Source: Clostridium sp. AM34-11AC
GTDB taxonomy: Bacteria > Bacillota > Clostridia > Lachnospirales > Lachnospiraceae
Reading direction: 5' to 3'
DNA length: 52,999 nucleotides
Assembly: GCF_003435375.1 (NCBI RefSeq)
Contig: NZ_QWGL01000023.1
Span: 1 to 52,999 of the forward strand
The translations under genes were made by a program, and so were the position numbers. Shown here one piece after another: positions 31,083-40,075 of this stretch. The notes below the pieces were generated by a model. That model did not search any database. It saw only the letters and a list, made by a program, of their open reading frames with translations, and was not told where the DNA came from. Every line of letters begins with the position of its first letter. The stretch's first letter is position 1.

Positions 31083-32000
31083 TTAACTCTCCAAAGGAAA
31101 AAGCAACATAAATTCAGTTCCTTTTCCCGGCAAACTTTCAACTGTTATACTCCCACCCATCTTTTCTACAAGCTGATGGACAATAGAAAGACCAAGACCG
31201 CTACCTTTCTCAGACCGACCTTTATCGCACTTATAAAGCCGTTCAAAAATGTGTTTCAAATCTTCTTTCTCAATTCCAACTCCATTATCCGCCAGCAGCA
31301 GCTCCATGTTATTTTCCTTCTTTGACAGGGCAATTTTGATTTTGTCTGCATGGCTGTGAGCGATTACATTTTGAATGAGATTATTGACAGTCCTCATATA
31401 GCTGTCCATATCCAATCTTACCCGGACAGGATGTTCGGGAATATCAATGTCATACTCAACCTGTTTATCCTCAAAAATCGGTATCCAGTCAATGAGGATA
31501 TTTCTTGTCAGCTCTGCGGCCTCAACACTCTGGATCTCCAAAGCAAACTCGTTAGAATTTAACTTGAACCAGTCAAAGAGTACATCAATATATTCTTTCA
31601 GATCATGGGCTTTCCGGCGGGCGGTTTCAATATAATCATCCCGGTCTTTTCCTGTGACCAGTCCTTTGTGTGCAGCGTCAAGATAGCCGATGAGGGTTGT
31701 AAGGGGTGTCCGAACATCGTGGGAAAGGCTCGTCATAAGCTGGCGGTTGGTTTCCTCTGTCTGCCGGACAATCGAAAGTCTGCTTTCATAGGACACAACG
31801 ATCTCATTGATTTCATAGGCAAGAGGTGCTGTCAATTCATTTGTTGCAGACAGAATACGCCGGTTGCCATTTCCATTTTTCACATCAACCAGCGCATCGG
31901 TCATTTCTGCTATCTGCTTTTTTACGCGCCGAACGAGAACGATGGAGGTCAGCACAGCCAAAGCAGCAATCACAATGGACAAGAAAACGATGATTTCCAT
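31083..32000 (-). CDS. Sensor histidine kinase of the peptide-resistance cassette (CprK-like)
   Basis: 305 residues, a single N-terminal membrane segment (about 3-22) with virtually no extracytoplasmic part, a HAMP-like region, H-box SLSHDVRTPLTTLIGYLD, N-box region NLIQNVIAHS, G-boxes DNGVGIEKEDL and GSGLGLSIV. The minimal sensor resembles kinases such as CprK that control antimicrobial-peptide ABC exporters. ATG at 32000 with AAGGAGG. It lies 5 bp after the regulator gene. Confidence 0.92.
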   Translation of the reverse strand: MEIIVFLSIVIAALAVLTSIVLVRRVKKQIAEMTDALVDVKNGNGNRRILSATNELTAPLAYEINEIVVSYESRLSIVRQTEETNRQLMTSLSHDVRTPLTTLIGYLDAAHKGLVTGKDRDDYIETARRKAHDLKEYIDVLFDWFKLNSNEFALEIQSVEAAELTRNILIDWIPIFEDKQVEYDIDIPEHPVRVRLDMDSYMRTVNNLIQNVIAHSHADKIKIALSKKENNMELLLADNGVGIEKEDLKHIFERLYKCDKGRSEKGSGLGLSIVHQLVEKMGGSITVESLPGKGTEFMLLFPLES

Positions 32001-32005
32001 GCTGG

Positions 32006-32698
32006 CTACACCTCCTTATTAAACCGGTAGCCAATCCCTTTGACCGTTTGGATATATTTTGGGCTTGAAGGATTGACTTCTAATTTTTTACGAAGTCGGC
32101 TGATGATTGCCATAATGTTGCTGTCATCATAGAAATATTCTTCGCCCCAAACTTCCTCATAAATCTGCTGTTTTGTCAAAATCTTTCCCTGATGTTTTGC
32201 ACAGTACAGGAGCAGATCAAATTCCTTTGGTGGAAGTTCAAAAGTGCCGTTTTCCGTCGTAACAGAACGATTTTCAAGATCAATCTGTAATCCGTCAAAA
32301 TCCAGCTTTTGCATGGTTCCGGCTTGCTGATTAAAGCGGGTGTAGCGGCGAATGAGGGACGCAATACGGGCAATCAGTTCGTCCATGTCAAACGGCTTTG
32401 TCAGATAATCGTCCGCACCGGCCCGTAAGCCCCGCACTTTAGAAACGCTGTCATTTTTGGATGTAAACATCAAAATCGGCAGGCTGTTCTCTTTGCGGAT
32501 TTCTTCCAGCGTTTCAAAGCCATCCATACCGGGCATCATCACATCCAGCACCACAAGCTGATACTCCTGCTCTTTTAATTTCTGCAAGCCCTCTTTTCCA
32601 GTATTACAAAAATCGGCTTCTATATGTTCCGCTTGTACGCTGCGTTTAATCAAAGCACACAGTTCTCTGTCATCATCTATAATCAAAATTTTATTCAT
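32006..32698 (-). CDS. OmpR-family response regulator (CprR-like)
   Basis: 230 residues from the ATG at 32698. Receiver domain with acidic pocket D8-D10, phospho-acceptor D52 (VVLDVMMPGMDG), KPF Lys; OmpR-type winged helix at the C-terminus (DDSNIMAIISRLRKKLEVNP, IQTVKGIGYRF). Its start overlaps the small HTH gene by 8 bp. Expected to switch on the ABC genes downstream in response to the kinase. Confidence 0.93.
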   Translation of the reverse strand: MNKILIIDDDRELCALIKRSVQAEHIEADFCNTGKEGLQKLKEQEYQLVVLDVMMPGMDGFETLEEIRKENSLPILMFTSKNDSVSKVRGLRAGADDYLTKPFDMDELIARIASLIRRYTRFNQQAGTMQKLDFDGLQIDLENRSVTTENGTFELPPKEFDLLLYCAKHQGKILTKQQIYEEVWGEEYFYDDSNIMAIISRLRKKLEVNPSSPKYIQTVKGIGYRFNKEV

Positions 32699-32879
32699 GA
32701 CGCAATTCCTTCCCTTGTTTTGTTCGACCATCAATCGGCTTTTCCGCAGTTTTGGGAATCAGCCAAACACCGGCCATCTTCACAGCGCCGGAGATACGCC
32801 CACCAGCACAATAATAATTTACTCTACGAGGTGTCACGCCCCACTTCTCGGCGGCCTCTTTTAATGTCATATAGTCCAT
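32691..32879 (-). CDS. Small helix-turn-helix protein (excisionase-like)
   Basis: 62 residues from the ATG at 32879 (GGAGGTGTGAA upstream). MTLKEAAEKWGVTPRRVNYYCA followed by a GRISGAVKMAGVWLIPKTAEKP wing is a MerR/excisionase-type helix-turn-helix. It opens the two-component/ABC operon. It could be a leftover excisionase of the element that brought this cargo, later recruited as the operon's first gene. Confidence 0.82.
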   Translation of the reverse strand: MDYMTLKEAAEKWGVTPRRVNYYCAGGRISGAVKMAGVWLIPKTAEKPIDGRTKQGKELRHE

Positions 32880-32997
32880 TTCACACCTCCACAAAACACA
32901 TTATAGTTCTCTTACTCGAACAATGCAAGTGCGTAGATAGGGCGCAAGGCCCTGTGACAGAAGCGCTTTGAAACCTTGCGCCCTTTGTTATTCTATC

Positions 32998-33411
32998 CTA
33001 AAAATACTTTGCCAGCTGCTTCAGACCGCGCCGGATACTGTCGCGGACGCGGCTTGAGTCTACACCCTCCGCTGCAGCGATTTCACTCACGCGCATACCC
33101 AGGTAATACCTGGCATAGATCCGCTTGGCCTTTTTCTCCGGCAGAGCCATCACAGCGGCATAGAGCTGCTCCCGCAGCTGCTTTTCCTCCAAAAGCATTT
33201 CCGGTGTCTGGGGCTTCATCAGGATCGCATTTTCAATGCCGTTGTCGCAGTCCAGGGAGTAATACGCCTTATAACGATACATCCTCCGGTCATAAGCAGC
33301 TTCTGCACGCTCAGCAGCTCGGATCGTCTCCAGCACATCTTCGGTTACTTCTACAAAGTGATCGTTTTTGTAAACATCGGGATATAAGTCCCTAAGATTG
33401 ACTTTCTTCAT
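32998..33411 (-). CDS. Sigma-70 region 4-like factor, copy 3
   Basis: 137 residues, the most divergent of the three (KVNLRDLYPDVYKNDHFVEV, ALPEKKAKRIYARYYLGMRV, AAAEGVDSSRVRDSIRRGLK) but with the same length and fold. ATG at 33411 in the shared AGGTACATAATG context. It follows the MFS block and precedes the CprABC-like block. Confidence 0.87.
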   Translation of the reverse strand: MKKVNLRDLYPDVYKNDHFVEVTEDVLETIRAAERAEAAYDRRMYRYKAYYSLDCDNGIENAILMKPQTPEMLLEEKQLREQLYAAVMALPEKKAKRIYARYYLGMRVSEIAAAEGVDSSRVRDSIRRGLKQLAKYF

Positions 33412-33509
33412 TATGTACCTCCATTTCGATTCACGGGCGATTGATGAGCGAATCGAAAGGAGGAGGGGATCGACAGCGACATACTTCGGGAGCTTTCCCA
33501 AAAAATCGA

Positions 33510-33548
33510 CAGCAAAAAACGCCAGCTCCCCGCAATGGGAAACTGGCG
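33510..33548 (-). terminator. Leader terminator upstream of sigma copy 3
   Basis: CGCCAGtTTCCC / GGGAGCTGGCG stem followed by TTTTTTG on the minus strand. The sequence differs from copies 1 and 2 but pairing is kept, which argues for selection on structure. Confidence 0.82.
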
Positions 33549-33576
33549 CAACAAAAATGACTATGATTCTTCTGTT

Positions 33577-33684
33577 TTAGTTGGAATGATAATGCCGATA
33601 GGTAGTCATACCTCCCCGGAGGAGGGGCAAGGCTTTTTTTAGTTGGTGTAACTCATGGCTATTGTGAATGACGAAAATTGACAT
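33577..33684 (-). CDS. Conserved 35-codon leader ORF, copy 3
   Basis: ATG at 33684, 35 residues: MSIFVIHNSHELHQLKKAL, PLLRGG, MTTYRHYHSN. Same length as copies 1 and 2 despite nucleotide changes. AGGAGG lies in a hairpin loop 8 bases before the start. Confidence 0.68.
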   Translation of the reverse strand: MSIFVIHNSHELHQLKKALPLLRGGMTTYRHYHSN

Positions 33685-33709
33685 GGCGGTATCCTCCTAT
33701 AATACCGCC
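33685..33709 (-). promoter_or_regulatory. Shine-Dalgarno hairpin of leader ORF 3
   Basis: Perfect 8-bp stem GGCGGTAT/ATACCGCC with a 9-base loop TATAGGAGG; the stem abuts the ATG, as in copy 2 but with one extra loop base. Confidence 0.75.
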
Positions 33710-33734
33710 CTCCTGATCGCATGAGCATCGTCGA

Positions 33735-33855
33735 AAAAGAAACGGCGGCTCTGAAATATGTTATTTCAAAACCGCCGTAAGGCCACTGTATTTTGTTTTG
33801 GCGCATAAATACCCAGCCGCCGAAACAACGGTTTTTTTTATTCCCGTTGGGCGAC
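33735..33855 (-). terminator. Serial hairpins upstream of leader ORF 3
   Basis: A stem containing CCGTT/AACGG and CGCC/GGCG (about 33813-33853) follows the MFS gene. A second stem CGGCGG/CCGCCG (33743-33777) is followed by TTTCTTTTT. Same order as in modules 1 and 2. Confidence 0.65.
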
Positions 33856-33864
33856 TTTTTTCTT

Positions 33865-35076
33865 TTAGATTGTTTTGAGTTCCCGACTATAATAAGCTAT
33901 ACCTGCAATTACAATAAGGGCTATACCTGATCCAATCATAATCCACTGCAAGGGAAGAATATCAGCCAAAGGGCCAAACATAACCATACCAATCGGTAAA
34001 AAGCCAGCATACATCGTTCCAAGTAATCCAAATACACGCCCCTGCATAGAGGTGTCCGTTTTTTCTTGTAACATAGTGGTAATTGCCGTTTGCACCATTG
34101 TCAATGCAACTCCGTAAAATACCATCAAGCTAAGATAGAGAATAAAATTCTGTGAGAGGCCCATTCCGATTGCAAAGGAACCAAACGCCAAAAGTCCGAC
34201 TGACAGAGTTTTCCCCCGGCTCTTAAATCCTCCCCAGGTGCTCATAACAACGCCGCCTGCCATCATGCCTGCAAACCCGATTACTTCTACTGCGGTAAGA
34301 TACCAGTAAGTATCACCGAATACCCGCCGAACAAGAAGTCCTGCAAGATAGCCTGCTGGAACACAAAAGAAAGTGAATAGTCCGTAGATGATTAAAAGCT
34401 TTCCAATTAGTTTGTCTGCAAAAGCGTATTTGACGCCAATTTTCATGTCAGAAAAGACGCTGGCCTTCTCAATGGAAGTATTTTGTTTCGGAAGTGCCAA
34501 GCAGGACAATAGGCCCGTTCCCAAGATCGCCGTTACAATGTCTATCATAAGCGTCGTTCTCAATGTGCTGATTGCAAAAACTGCACCTGCCGCCGCTGGA
34601 GCCGCAAAATTAACAATAGACTGCATTGTTGCATTGATGCCGTTGTACCGCATAAGCTGATCTTCTGGGACAAGCTGTGGGATAACGGCATTGACCGCTG
34701 GAGTTTGTATTCCTGCCCCCAAGGATCGTATGACCGACATAACAAGCAAACCGTCGAGCAAAGCAGGCTCCGATGAAATATGCGGAATTGCCAATACCAT
34801 TACGAAAGTGACAAATGCAATCAGCAGATCTGCGCCTATAATCAATTTTTTTCTGTGGTATCGGTCTGCCCATACGCCGCCTATAAATGAAATGAGAAAT
34901 TGCGGCAGATAGGAACAGACTGTAAATGCAGCCACCCACACGCCGCTGGATGTCTGCATGGTTGCATACCAAACGAGCGCCATTTGAACAAGCGTAGAGC
35001 CAAAGAGTGTGATACATTGACTGGTTAAGAAAAGGAGTATTCTTTTCTGCCAGCCGGTGCGTTGCGTGTCATCCAT
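33865..35076 (-). CDS. MFS drug exporter (MefA-like 12-TM class)
   Basis: 403 residues from the ATG at 35076, about 12 membrane segments. Motif A-like loop GGVWADRYHRKKLIIGADLL, then RSLGAGIQTPAVNAVIPQLV and QGRVFGLLGTMYAGFLPIGMV. The layout follows the macrolide-efflux Mef family, but identity cannot be judged by eye and other drugs are possible. The start overlaps the stop of the AraC-GNAT gene by 8 bp, so the two form an operon. Confidence 0.85.
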   Translation of the reverse strand: MDDTQRTGWQKRILLFLTSQCITLFGSTLVQMALVWYATMQTSSGVWVAAFTVCSYLPQFLISFIGGVWADRYHRKKLIIGADLLIAFVTFVMVLAIPHISSEPALLDGLLVMSVIRSLGAGIQTPAVNAVIPQLVPEDQLMRYNGINATMQSIVNFAAPAAAGAVFAISTLRTTLMIDIVTAILGTGLLSCLALPKQNTSIEKASVFSDMKIGVKYAFADKLIGKLLIIYGLFTFFCVPAGYLAGLLVRRVFGDTYWYLTAVEVIGFAGMMAGGVVMSTWGGFKSRGKTLSVGLLAFGSFAIGMGLSQNFILYLSLMVFYGVALTMVQTAITTMLQEKTDTSMQGRVFGLLGTMYAGFLPIGMVMFGPLADILPLQWIMIGSGIALIVIAGIAYYSRELKTI

Positions 35077-35923
35077 GTTGTATATCCTCCTGTTTTTTAG
35101 GAGGGAGCACAAAGCGCTGCGTGGGATAGCCAAACTCTGTCAGCAATTCTTTTTCGGCAAAACCAAGTTGCAATAGCATATCTCGATGCCCTGTATCGGC
35201 CTTGTCCTGTTCTCGAAAGGTTGTTGTGCTGATTTCCTGCCCTGGAAGATATGTTTCCAATAAGGCATCCAAGAATAACTTTTGAAGTCCGCGATTTCGA
35301 TATTGCGGATGTACGCCAAGAAATTCTATACTGCCTGGAGAATAGGTAAATGCCATAGCTCCAATGAGAATATCTCCCTCCCTTAGCACAAGCGCACGCT
35401 TTTCGTCAATACTTTCTTCCAGTTTAGCTAAATAGTCATCTTCATCCATTACAGGATACCCATCAATAACAAGCCGCATTAAGTTCATCCAATCGACAAT
35501 ATCTTTCTTTTCTGCTAGCCGAATATCCTGTATTGTAAATTCCATAGCCGTCGTTCTTCGATGTAAAATGAACCGCAACTGCAAAGGATAAAAGCTCCGT
35601 TCTTCACGATACTCCGCAGGCGGCGATTTATACATGGCCTTAAAAGCTAATGAAAACGATTGCTGGCTCTCGTATCCGCAGATAAAAGCAATTTCGATAA
35701 TAGGTTTATCCGAAAAGACCAGAAGCTTTGCCGCCTCTGTAAGCTGGCGGCGTTGCACATAATCATGAATCGTCATTCCTACGGTTTCGGTAAATAATCG
35801 GTGTAAGTGATATTTTGAATAGTGAACAGCCTCCGCAACCGTTTCTAATTCCAGCTTTCCGTCAAGATGACTTTCGATATAGTCAATGACTGCCTCTATG
35901 CTGATAACTGATTGATTGCCCAT
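35069..35923 (-). CDS. AraC-type regulator fused to a GNAT acetyltransferase domain
   Basis: 284 residues. Residues about 8-108 hold two AraC helix-turn-helix motifs (LETVAEAVHYSKYHLHRLF, IIEIAFICGYESQQSFSLAF). Residues about 125-280 are a GNAT domain with the acetyl-CoA loop region (SIEFLGVHPQYRNRGLQKLF). The fusion may sense or inactivate a substrate by acetylation while activating the exporter gene it overlaps. ATG at 35923 with GGAGGG. The 250 bp upstream, to the divergent XRE gene, contain only AT-rich promoter-like DNA. Confidence 0.88.
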   Translation of the reverse strand: MGNQSVISIEAVIDYIESHLDGKLELETVAEAVHYSKYHLHRLFTETVGMTIHDYVQRRQLTEAAKLLVFSDKPIIEIAFICGYESQQSFSLAFKAMYKSPPAEYREERSFYPLQLRFILHRRTTAMEFTIQDIRLAEKKDIVDWMNLMRLVIDGYPVMDEDDYLAKLEESIDEKRALVLREGDILIGAMAFTYSPGSIEFLGVHPQYRNRGLQKLFLDALLETYLPGQEISTTTFREQDKADTGHRDMLLQLGFAEKELLTEFGYPTQRFVLPPKKQEDIQHG

Positions 35924-36182
35924 TTATGTTCCCTCCTTTCCATCAAACATAATAACAAAATCAAAAAAGATTGTTTTAATAATTATTGCGAATTTTGAAA
36001 ATCCTCTCTAAATTCAGATGGGTCATTTATTATACTGTAATTATACTTGAAAAACAAATATTAAAAATAGTCTTTGGTTCTCGTTCTACCAAAAATCAGT
36101 ATAATCATTCTTATCGACCGGCATAATAAGGTTATTCCTTTGTGCAAATCGGCACGATAGAATATATTTGAGGTGAGTGATT

Positions 36183-36539
36183 ATGCCGATTGATGATTTG
36201 ACCGCTTTGGGGCAAAAAATGCGGGAAGCCCGAAAGAAAAAAGACCTGACGCAACAGGAGCTTGCGGATCTGAGCCATGTATCTGTCAAGCAGATTGCCA
36301 GCATTGAAAAGGGACAAATAAATCCGTCCTATTTGATTTTGAAGGCATTGGCAAAAGTGCTTCCGCTCTCTCTGGACACTCTGATCAATCCAAATGTTTC
36401 TCCAGAAGATGAGGGAGCCAATCAGATGAAGATGCTTTATTGTAGCTGTCCGTCAGAAATGCGTGAAACCCTCTTGCACCATACACAGGAGACTGCGAAA
36501 GAACTAACAGAATTATCCGAGAAATTTGAAACGAATTGA
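36183..36539 (+). CDS. XRE-family helix-turn-helix regulator
   Basis: 118 residues from the ATG at 36183 (a GTG two codons earlier is possible). Classic Cro/CI helix-turn-helix: LGQKMREARKKKDLTQQELA, VSVKQIASIEKGQINPSYL, LAKVLPLSLDTLI; the C-terminal half is helical with CSCPSEM. One of the few plus-strand genes in the element and divergent from the AraC-GNAT/MFS operon. Could be an element-wide repressor. Confidence 0.9.
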   Translation: MPIDDLTALGQKMREARKKKDLTQQELADLSHVSVKQIASIEKGQINPSYLILKALAKVLPLSLDTLINPNVSPEDEGANQMKMLYCSCPSEMRETLLHHTQETAKELTELSEKFETN

Positions 36540-36540
36540 G

Positions 36541-36584
36541 CCGGTGAGTGAAATTTGACTGTTTCCTCACTGGCTCCTTTCATT
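36541..36584 (+). terminator. Terminator after the XRE gene
   Basis: CCGGTGAG / CTCACTGG stem followed by CTCCTTTCATTT, directly after the stop. 36585-36762 has repeated GC-rich element spacer without a gene. Confidence 0.65.
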
Positions 36585-36762
36585 TCTGCAAAGAAAGGGG
36601 CAAGCAATGCCTGTGTTAATACACACAGGCCCGCAGAGAAGAAAATCCCTTTGTGATTTTCCTCTCTGCTTGCTTGTTGAGGGCAGCGCCCCCAAGCCCC
36701 TTTGAACACAGAATTTCATTCTGTGGCTGCGCGTTCTGCGAACGCTTTTGACCATGACCAGC

Positions 36763-38178
36763 TTACCGCTGGCCGTGGTCTTTTTCTTTTTCAACATCCT
36801 GTTCTACCTCCATTTTCAGCACTCGATCTACATTTGCCTTTGCCGTTAAAAGCTCCCGCATTTCCTCACGGGAACGCCGATACTCGGCATAGGTCTTTTT
36901 CTTTTCTTCCAGCAATTTCGCGTACTCCGTCTGCAACTCTTTGACCTTGGGCAGCTTCTTGACGCCCATCTCATCAAAGGCATTCTTAGCAGCCTGGTGG
37001 AGCAGAATTTCTTCCTCATGTTCTTCCCTGAATTTCTTAGAGTAACCCGCCTTGCGGTATGCCACATAGACCTCACGGGTCTTGGCATAATTTACGATGT
37101 GAGTACGCAGAACAGCGATCTCTGCCATGCGCTTTTCAACCGCTTTGATCTGCGCCGAAAGTTCATTGTGATGTGCCGTGGCAGCCGTAGCCTTTTCTTC
37201 CAAAACCGCATACTCCAGCAGGTTATGCTCTGACAGGTAATTCATGGTCTGCGCCATTTGCTTCAGATTGAAAACTTTAGCCCATCGAGCATAGCCAGCA
37301 CCTTTTCCGGCCTGCAATTTTGCCTGAATGTCCACCAGTAGATTGACCTTCGGCGGCTCCGGCTGCACGACGTTTTTTTTACGGGGCGTATGCTGTTTTT
37401 CTCCGGCCAGCACCGCACGAATTTCCGCTTCACTGTACCCGGCCCCCAGCTTGTCATCCATGCGGGCTACATTCTTCCAGCCGGGTGCTTTGAGTCGGAT
37501 CGCTTTCCCGCGCCGGGATACCTCGCAGCCCATTTCGGAAAGCAGTTTCAGCAGCGCATCAAAGTCCGCTGGATTCTGCTCCAGAGCACGGTCAATCATT
37601 ACTCGCAGCAGCTCTCGGTGAGAGGGCTTTGCCTGATCGCCCAGCCACTTGTTATAGCTCTTTCCGTGAAGTTTCGGATTCTCTACAATGGACAGTCTGT
37701 TTTCAATGCAGATGGTATCACTTAACCTGCGAACCGCCTTGGTACTGCCCCAAAAGTTTCGGAATTTCCGGTCATATTCTAAGCTGACCGATGACCAGAT
37801 AATGTGATTATGAATGTGCGACTTGTCTATGTGAGTGCAGACCACAAAGGCATGGTTGCCTTTAGTAAATCGCTTGGCAAATTCCACACCCAGCCGGTTA
37901 GCTTCTTCCGGAGTAATCTCGCCGGGGCGGAAGGACTGGCGCACATGATAGGCAATCACATCATCCGCACCGCGTACTCGTCCGGTAGCAACGATATACT
38001 GCCTTTTTGCTAAAAGAAACTCCGCATCAACCGTTCTGCTGTCACACGCAAATCCTGCGATGAGCCTGCCATTATCTGTTTTCTGTGGATTTGCTACATA
38101 GTCGATGATGTCACTGATCGCCCGACTCTCTGTGCGACCTTTGCCGACATGAAGCGGCATGATTCTTGTAGTTGCCAT
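36763..38178 (-). CDS. MobA/VirD2-like relaxase
   Basis: 471 residues from the ATG at 38178 (GGAGGG site). N-terminal relaxase domain with the metal-binding HIDKSHIHNHIIW motif (near residue 120) and catalytic-Tyr region near the start (IIDYVANPQKT). The C-terminal half is helical, with Lys/Glu-rich segments. Nicks the element at oriT and pilots single-stranded DNA to the mating channel. Acts with MobC (40526-40864). oriT was not pinpointed but should lie near here. Confidence 0.92.
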   Translation of the reverse strand: MATTRIMPLHVGKGRTESRAISDIIDYVANPQKTDNGRLIAGFACDSRTVDAEFLLAKRQYIVATGRVRGADDVIAYHVRQSFRPGEITPEEANRLGVEFAKRFTKGNHAFVVCTHIDKSHIHNHIIWSSVSLEYDRKFRNFWGSTKAVRRLSDTICIENRLSIVENPKLHGKSYNKWLGDQAKPSHRELLRVMIDRALEQNPADFDALLKLLSEMGCEVSRRGKAIRLKAPGWKNVARMDDKLGAGYSEAEIRAVLAGEKQHTPRKKNVVQPEPPKVNLLVDIQAKLQAGKGAGYARWAKVFNLKQMAQTMNYLSEHNLLEYAVLEEKATAATAHHNELSAQIKAVEKRMAEIAVLRTHIVNYAKTREVYVAYRKAGYSKKFREEHEEEILLHQAAKNAFDEMGVKKLPKVKELQTEYAKLLEEKKKTYAEYRRSREEMRELLTAKANVDRVLKMEVEQDVEKEKDHGQR

Positions 38179-38292
38179 AAAAAGCCCTCCTCTCAAAATA
38201 TTTTCTCTGAACTCTTTGTGCCTATCGTTGAAATAAACTCTCCTTATGGGTATAATATAAAGAAACTACCAATACCTCAAAGGAGGGATTTT

Positions 38293-39702
38293 ATGATAGA
38301 ACAGCTCATTGCCGAAGCAACGGAATGTGATTTCAAAGTTGCTCTCGAAACAAAAAAGCCAAAAAGCTGGTTAAAAAGTGTCAGTGCCTTTTCCAATGGA
38401 ATCGGCGGCACTCTGTTTTTCGGAGTCTCCGATGACCGGGAGCCTATCGGCTTGTCCGATGTTCAAAAGGATGCTGAAGCGATCAGCCGCTTAATCAAAG
38501 AACGTATCACACCATTACCGCAGTTTATCTTAAAGCCATTGCAGGAAGATGGTAAAAACCTGTTGGCTCTGGAGGTTTCTCCTGGCCGCAGCACCCCATA
38601 CTATTACAAGGCAGACGGAGTAATGGAAGCATACATCCGTGTTGGAAATGAAAGCGTAATTGCACCGGATTACATTGTGAATGAACTGATCTTAAAGGGA
38701 ACCAATCAGTCCTTTGACACCTTAACAACAGAAGCTGTGAAAAAGGATTACAGCTTCACACTCCTGGAGGCAACCTATCTGGAACGAACCGGCCTCCGCT
38801 TCGAGCCATCCGATTATGTCTCATTCGGTTTGGCTGACAAAAATGGGTTCCTGACCAATGCTGGAAAGCTCATGACCGATCAGCACACAGTTTATAACTC
38901 CCGTATGTTCTGTACCCGGTGGAATGGCTTGGAAAAAGGCTCTATCTTTGATGATGCGCTGGACGATAAGGAATACGAGGGGAATTTGATTTATTTACTG
39001 AAAAGCGGCAGTGAATTTATTCGCAATAATTCCAAAGTCCGTTTTGTCAAAGAAGCTCAGTATCGGGTAGACAAGCCGGATTATGCTGAACGAGCTGTAA
39101 CAGAGGCTCTTGTCAACGCTCTCATCCATCGTGATTATATTGTGCTTGGCAGCGAAGTCCACATTGATATGTTTGATGATCGGGTGGAAATCACATCTCC
39201 GGGCGGTATGTTTGGCGGCGGCTCAATTCAGGAATACGATATTTACAGTATTCGTTCGATGCGACGAAACCCTGTGATCGCTGATCTGTTCCACCGCATG
39301 AAGTACATGGAACGCCGTGGAAGTGGTCTGCGCAAAATCGTCAGTGAAACTGAAAAGCTGCCTGGATACACAGAGGCATATAAGCCCGAATTTTCCTCAA
39401 CAGCGACAGATTTCAGAGTCATCTTGAAAAATGTAAATTACCATCATGGTCCTTCTATCATAGAAACGACCCATGATAAGACCTATGACGCAACCCATGA
39501 TGCAACCCATGATAAAATCCTTGCATTTTGCATAGAACCACATTCAAAATTAGAAATCGCAGAACACTGTGGATACAAAAACACAAAAAACTTTACACAA
39601 AAATATCTGCGTCCGCTATTGAACAATGGAACACTCAAAATGACACTTCCCGATAAACCGAAAAGTAAACATCAAAAATATATTACAGTTCGTTCCGAAT
39701 AA
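38293..39702 (+). CDS. AlbA_2/Schlafen-type ATP-binding regulator
   Basis: 469 residues from the ATG at 38293 with a strong AGGAGG site. N-terminal AlbA_2 domain (ESDFKxx-like CDFKVALETKKP, SVSAFSNGIGGTLFFGVSDD), a central GHKL-like HATPase_c_4 domain (EALVNALIHRDYIVLGSEVH, RRGSGLRKIVSE) and a C-terminal winged helix. Before the last domain is a run of near-repeats (THDKTYDATHDATHDK). Common accessory gene in conjugative elements; suspected regulator or defence-related protein. Divergent from the relaxase across 114 bp. Confidence 0.88.
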   Translation: MIEQLIAEATECDFKVALETKKPKSWLKSVSAFSNGIGGTLFFGVSDDREPIGLSDVQKDAEAISRLIKERITPLPQFILKPLQEDGKNLLALEVSPGRSTPYYYKADGVMEAYIRVGNESVIAPDYIVNELILKGTNQSFDTLTTEAVKKDYSFTLLEATYLERTGLRFEPSDYVSFGLADKNGFLTNAGKLMTDQHTVYNSRMFCTRWNGLEKGSIFDDALDDKEYEGNLIYLLKSGSEFIRNNSKVRFVKEAQYRVDKPDYAERAVTEALVNALIHRDYIVLGSEVHIDMFDDRVEITSPGGMFGGGSIQEYDIYSIRSMRRNPVIADLFHRMKYMERRGSGLRKIVSETEKLPGYTEAYKPEFSSTATDFRVILKNVNYHHGPSIIETTHDKTYDATHDATHDKILAFCIEPHSKLEIAEHCGYKNTKNFTQKYLRPLLNNGTLKMTLPDKPKSKHQKYITVRSE

Positions 39703-39707
39703 ACAGA

Positions 39708-39753
39708 GAAGCAGGGCATTGGGTCTCATCTCCCATTGTCCTGCTTCTTTTCA
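39708..39753 (+). terminator. Terminator after the AlbA-type gene
   Basis: Stem GAAGCAGG..ATTGGG / CCCATT..CCTGCTTC with an 8-base loop followed by TTTTC, directly after the stop at 39702. Confidence 0.85.
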
Positions 39754-39775
39754 TTCCAAATTATATTCACATCAT

Positions 39776-40075
39776 TTACCCATACACCCAATCCTGGATC
39801 GCAAATTTCAAACTCTGTACCTTGCCCAGCAGCCAGATCGCAGCCAGCGGCAGCCCCATCGGGCTAATCAAGAATGCCATAACCAGCAAAATTGCACCAT
39901 TCTGCGGGGAATAGGTAATCAGCACAGCCACGCCAAGCAGAGCAATTACCGTGCTTAGTAGACCAAGAACCAGACCGGATATGTAGATCAGCCCCGTGCA
40001 GAGCCAGACAAAAAGCGTCAACGCCAAAATGACCGGTGCAGTTACGATCATCAGCAGACATTTCAAAATCTTCAT
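39776..40075 (-). CDS. CD1845-type membrane protein of conjugative transposons
   Basis: 99 residues from the ATG at 40075, which overlaps the preceding stop by 4 bp. Two or three hydrophobic segments (MIVTAPVILALTLFVWLCTG, LVLGLLSTVIALLGVAVLI). This family occurs at this position in C. difficile-type elements; function unknown, perhaps linked to the mating machinery. Confidence 0.78.
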   Translation of the reverse strand: MKILKCLLMIVTAPVILALTLFVWLCTGLIYISGLVLGLLSTVIALLGVAVLITYSPQNGAILLVMAFLISPMGLPLAAIWLLGKVQSLKFAIQDWVYG

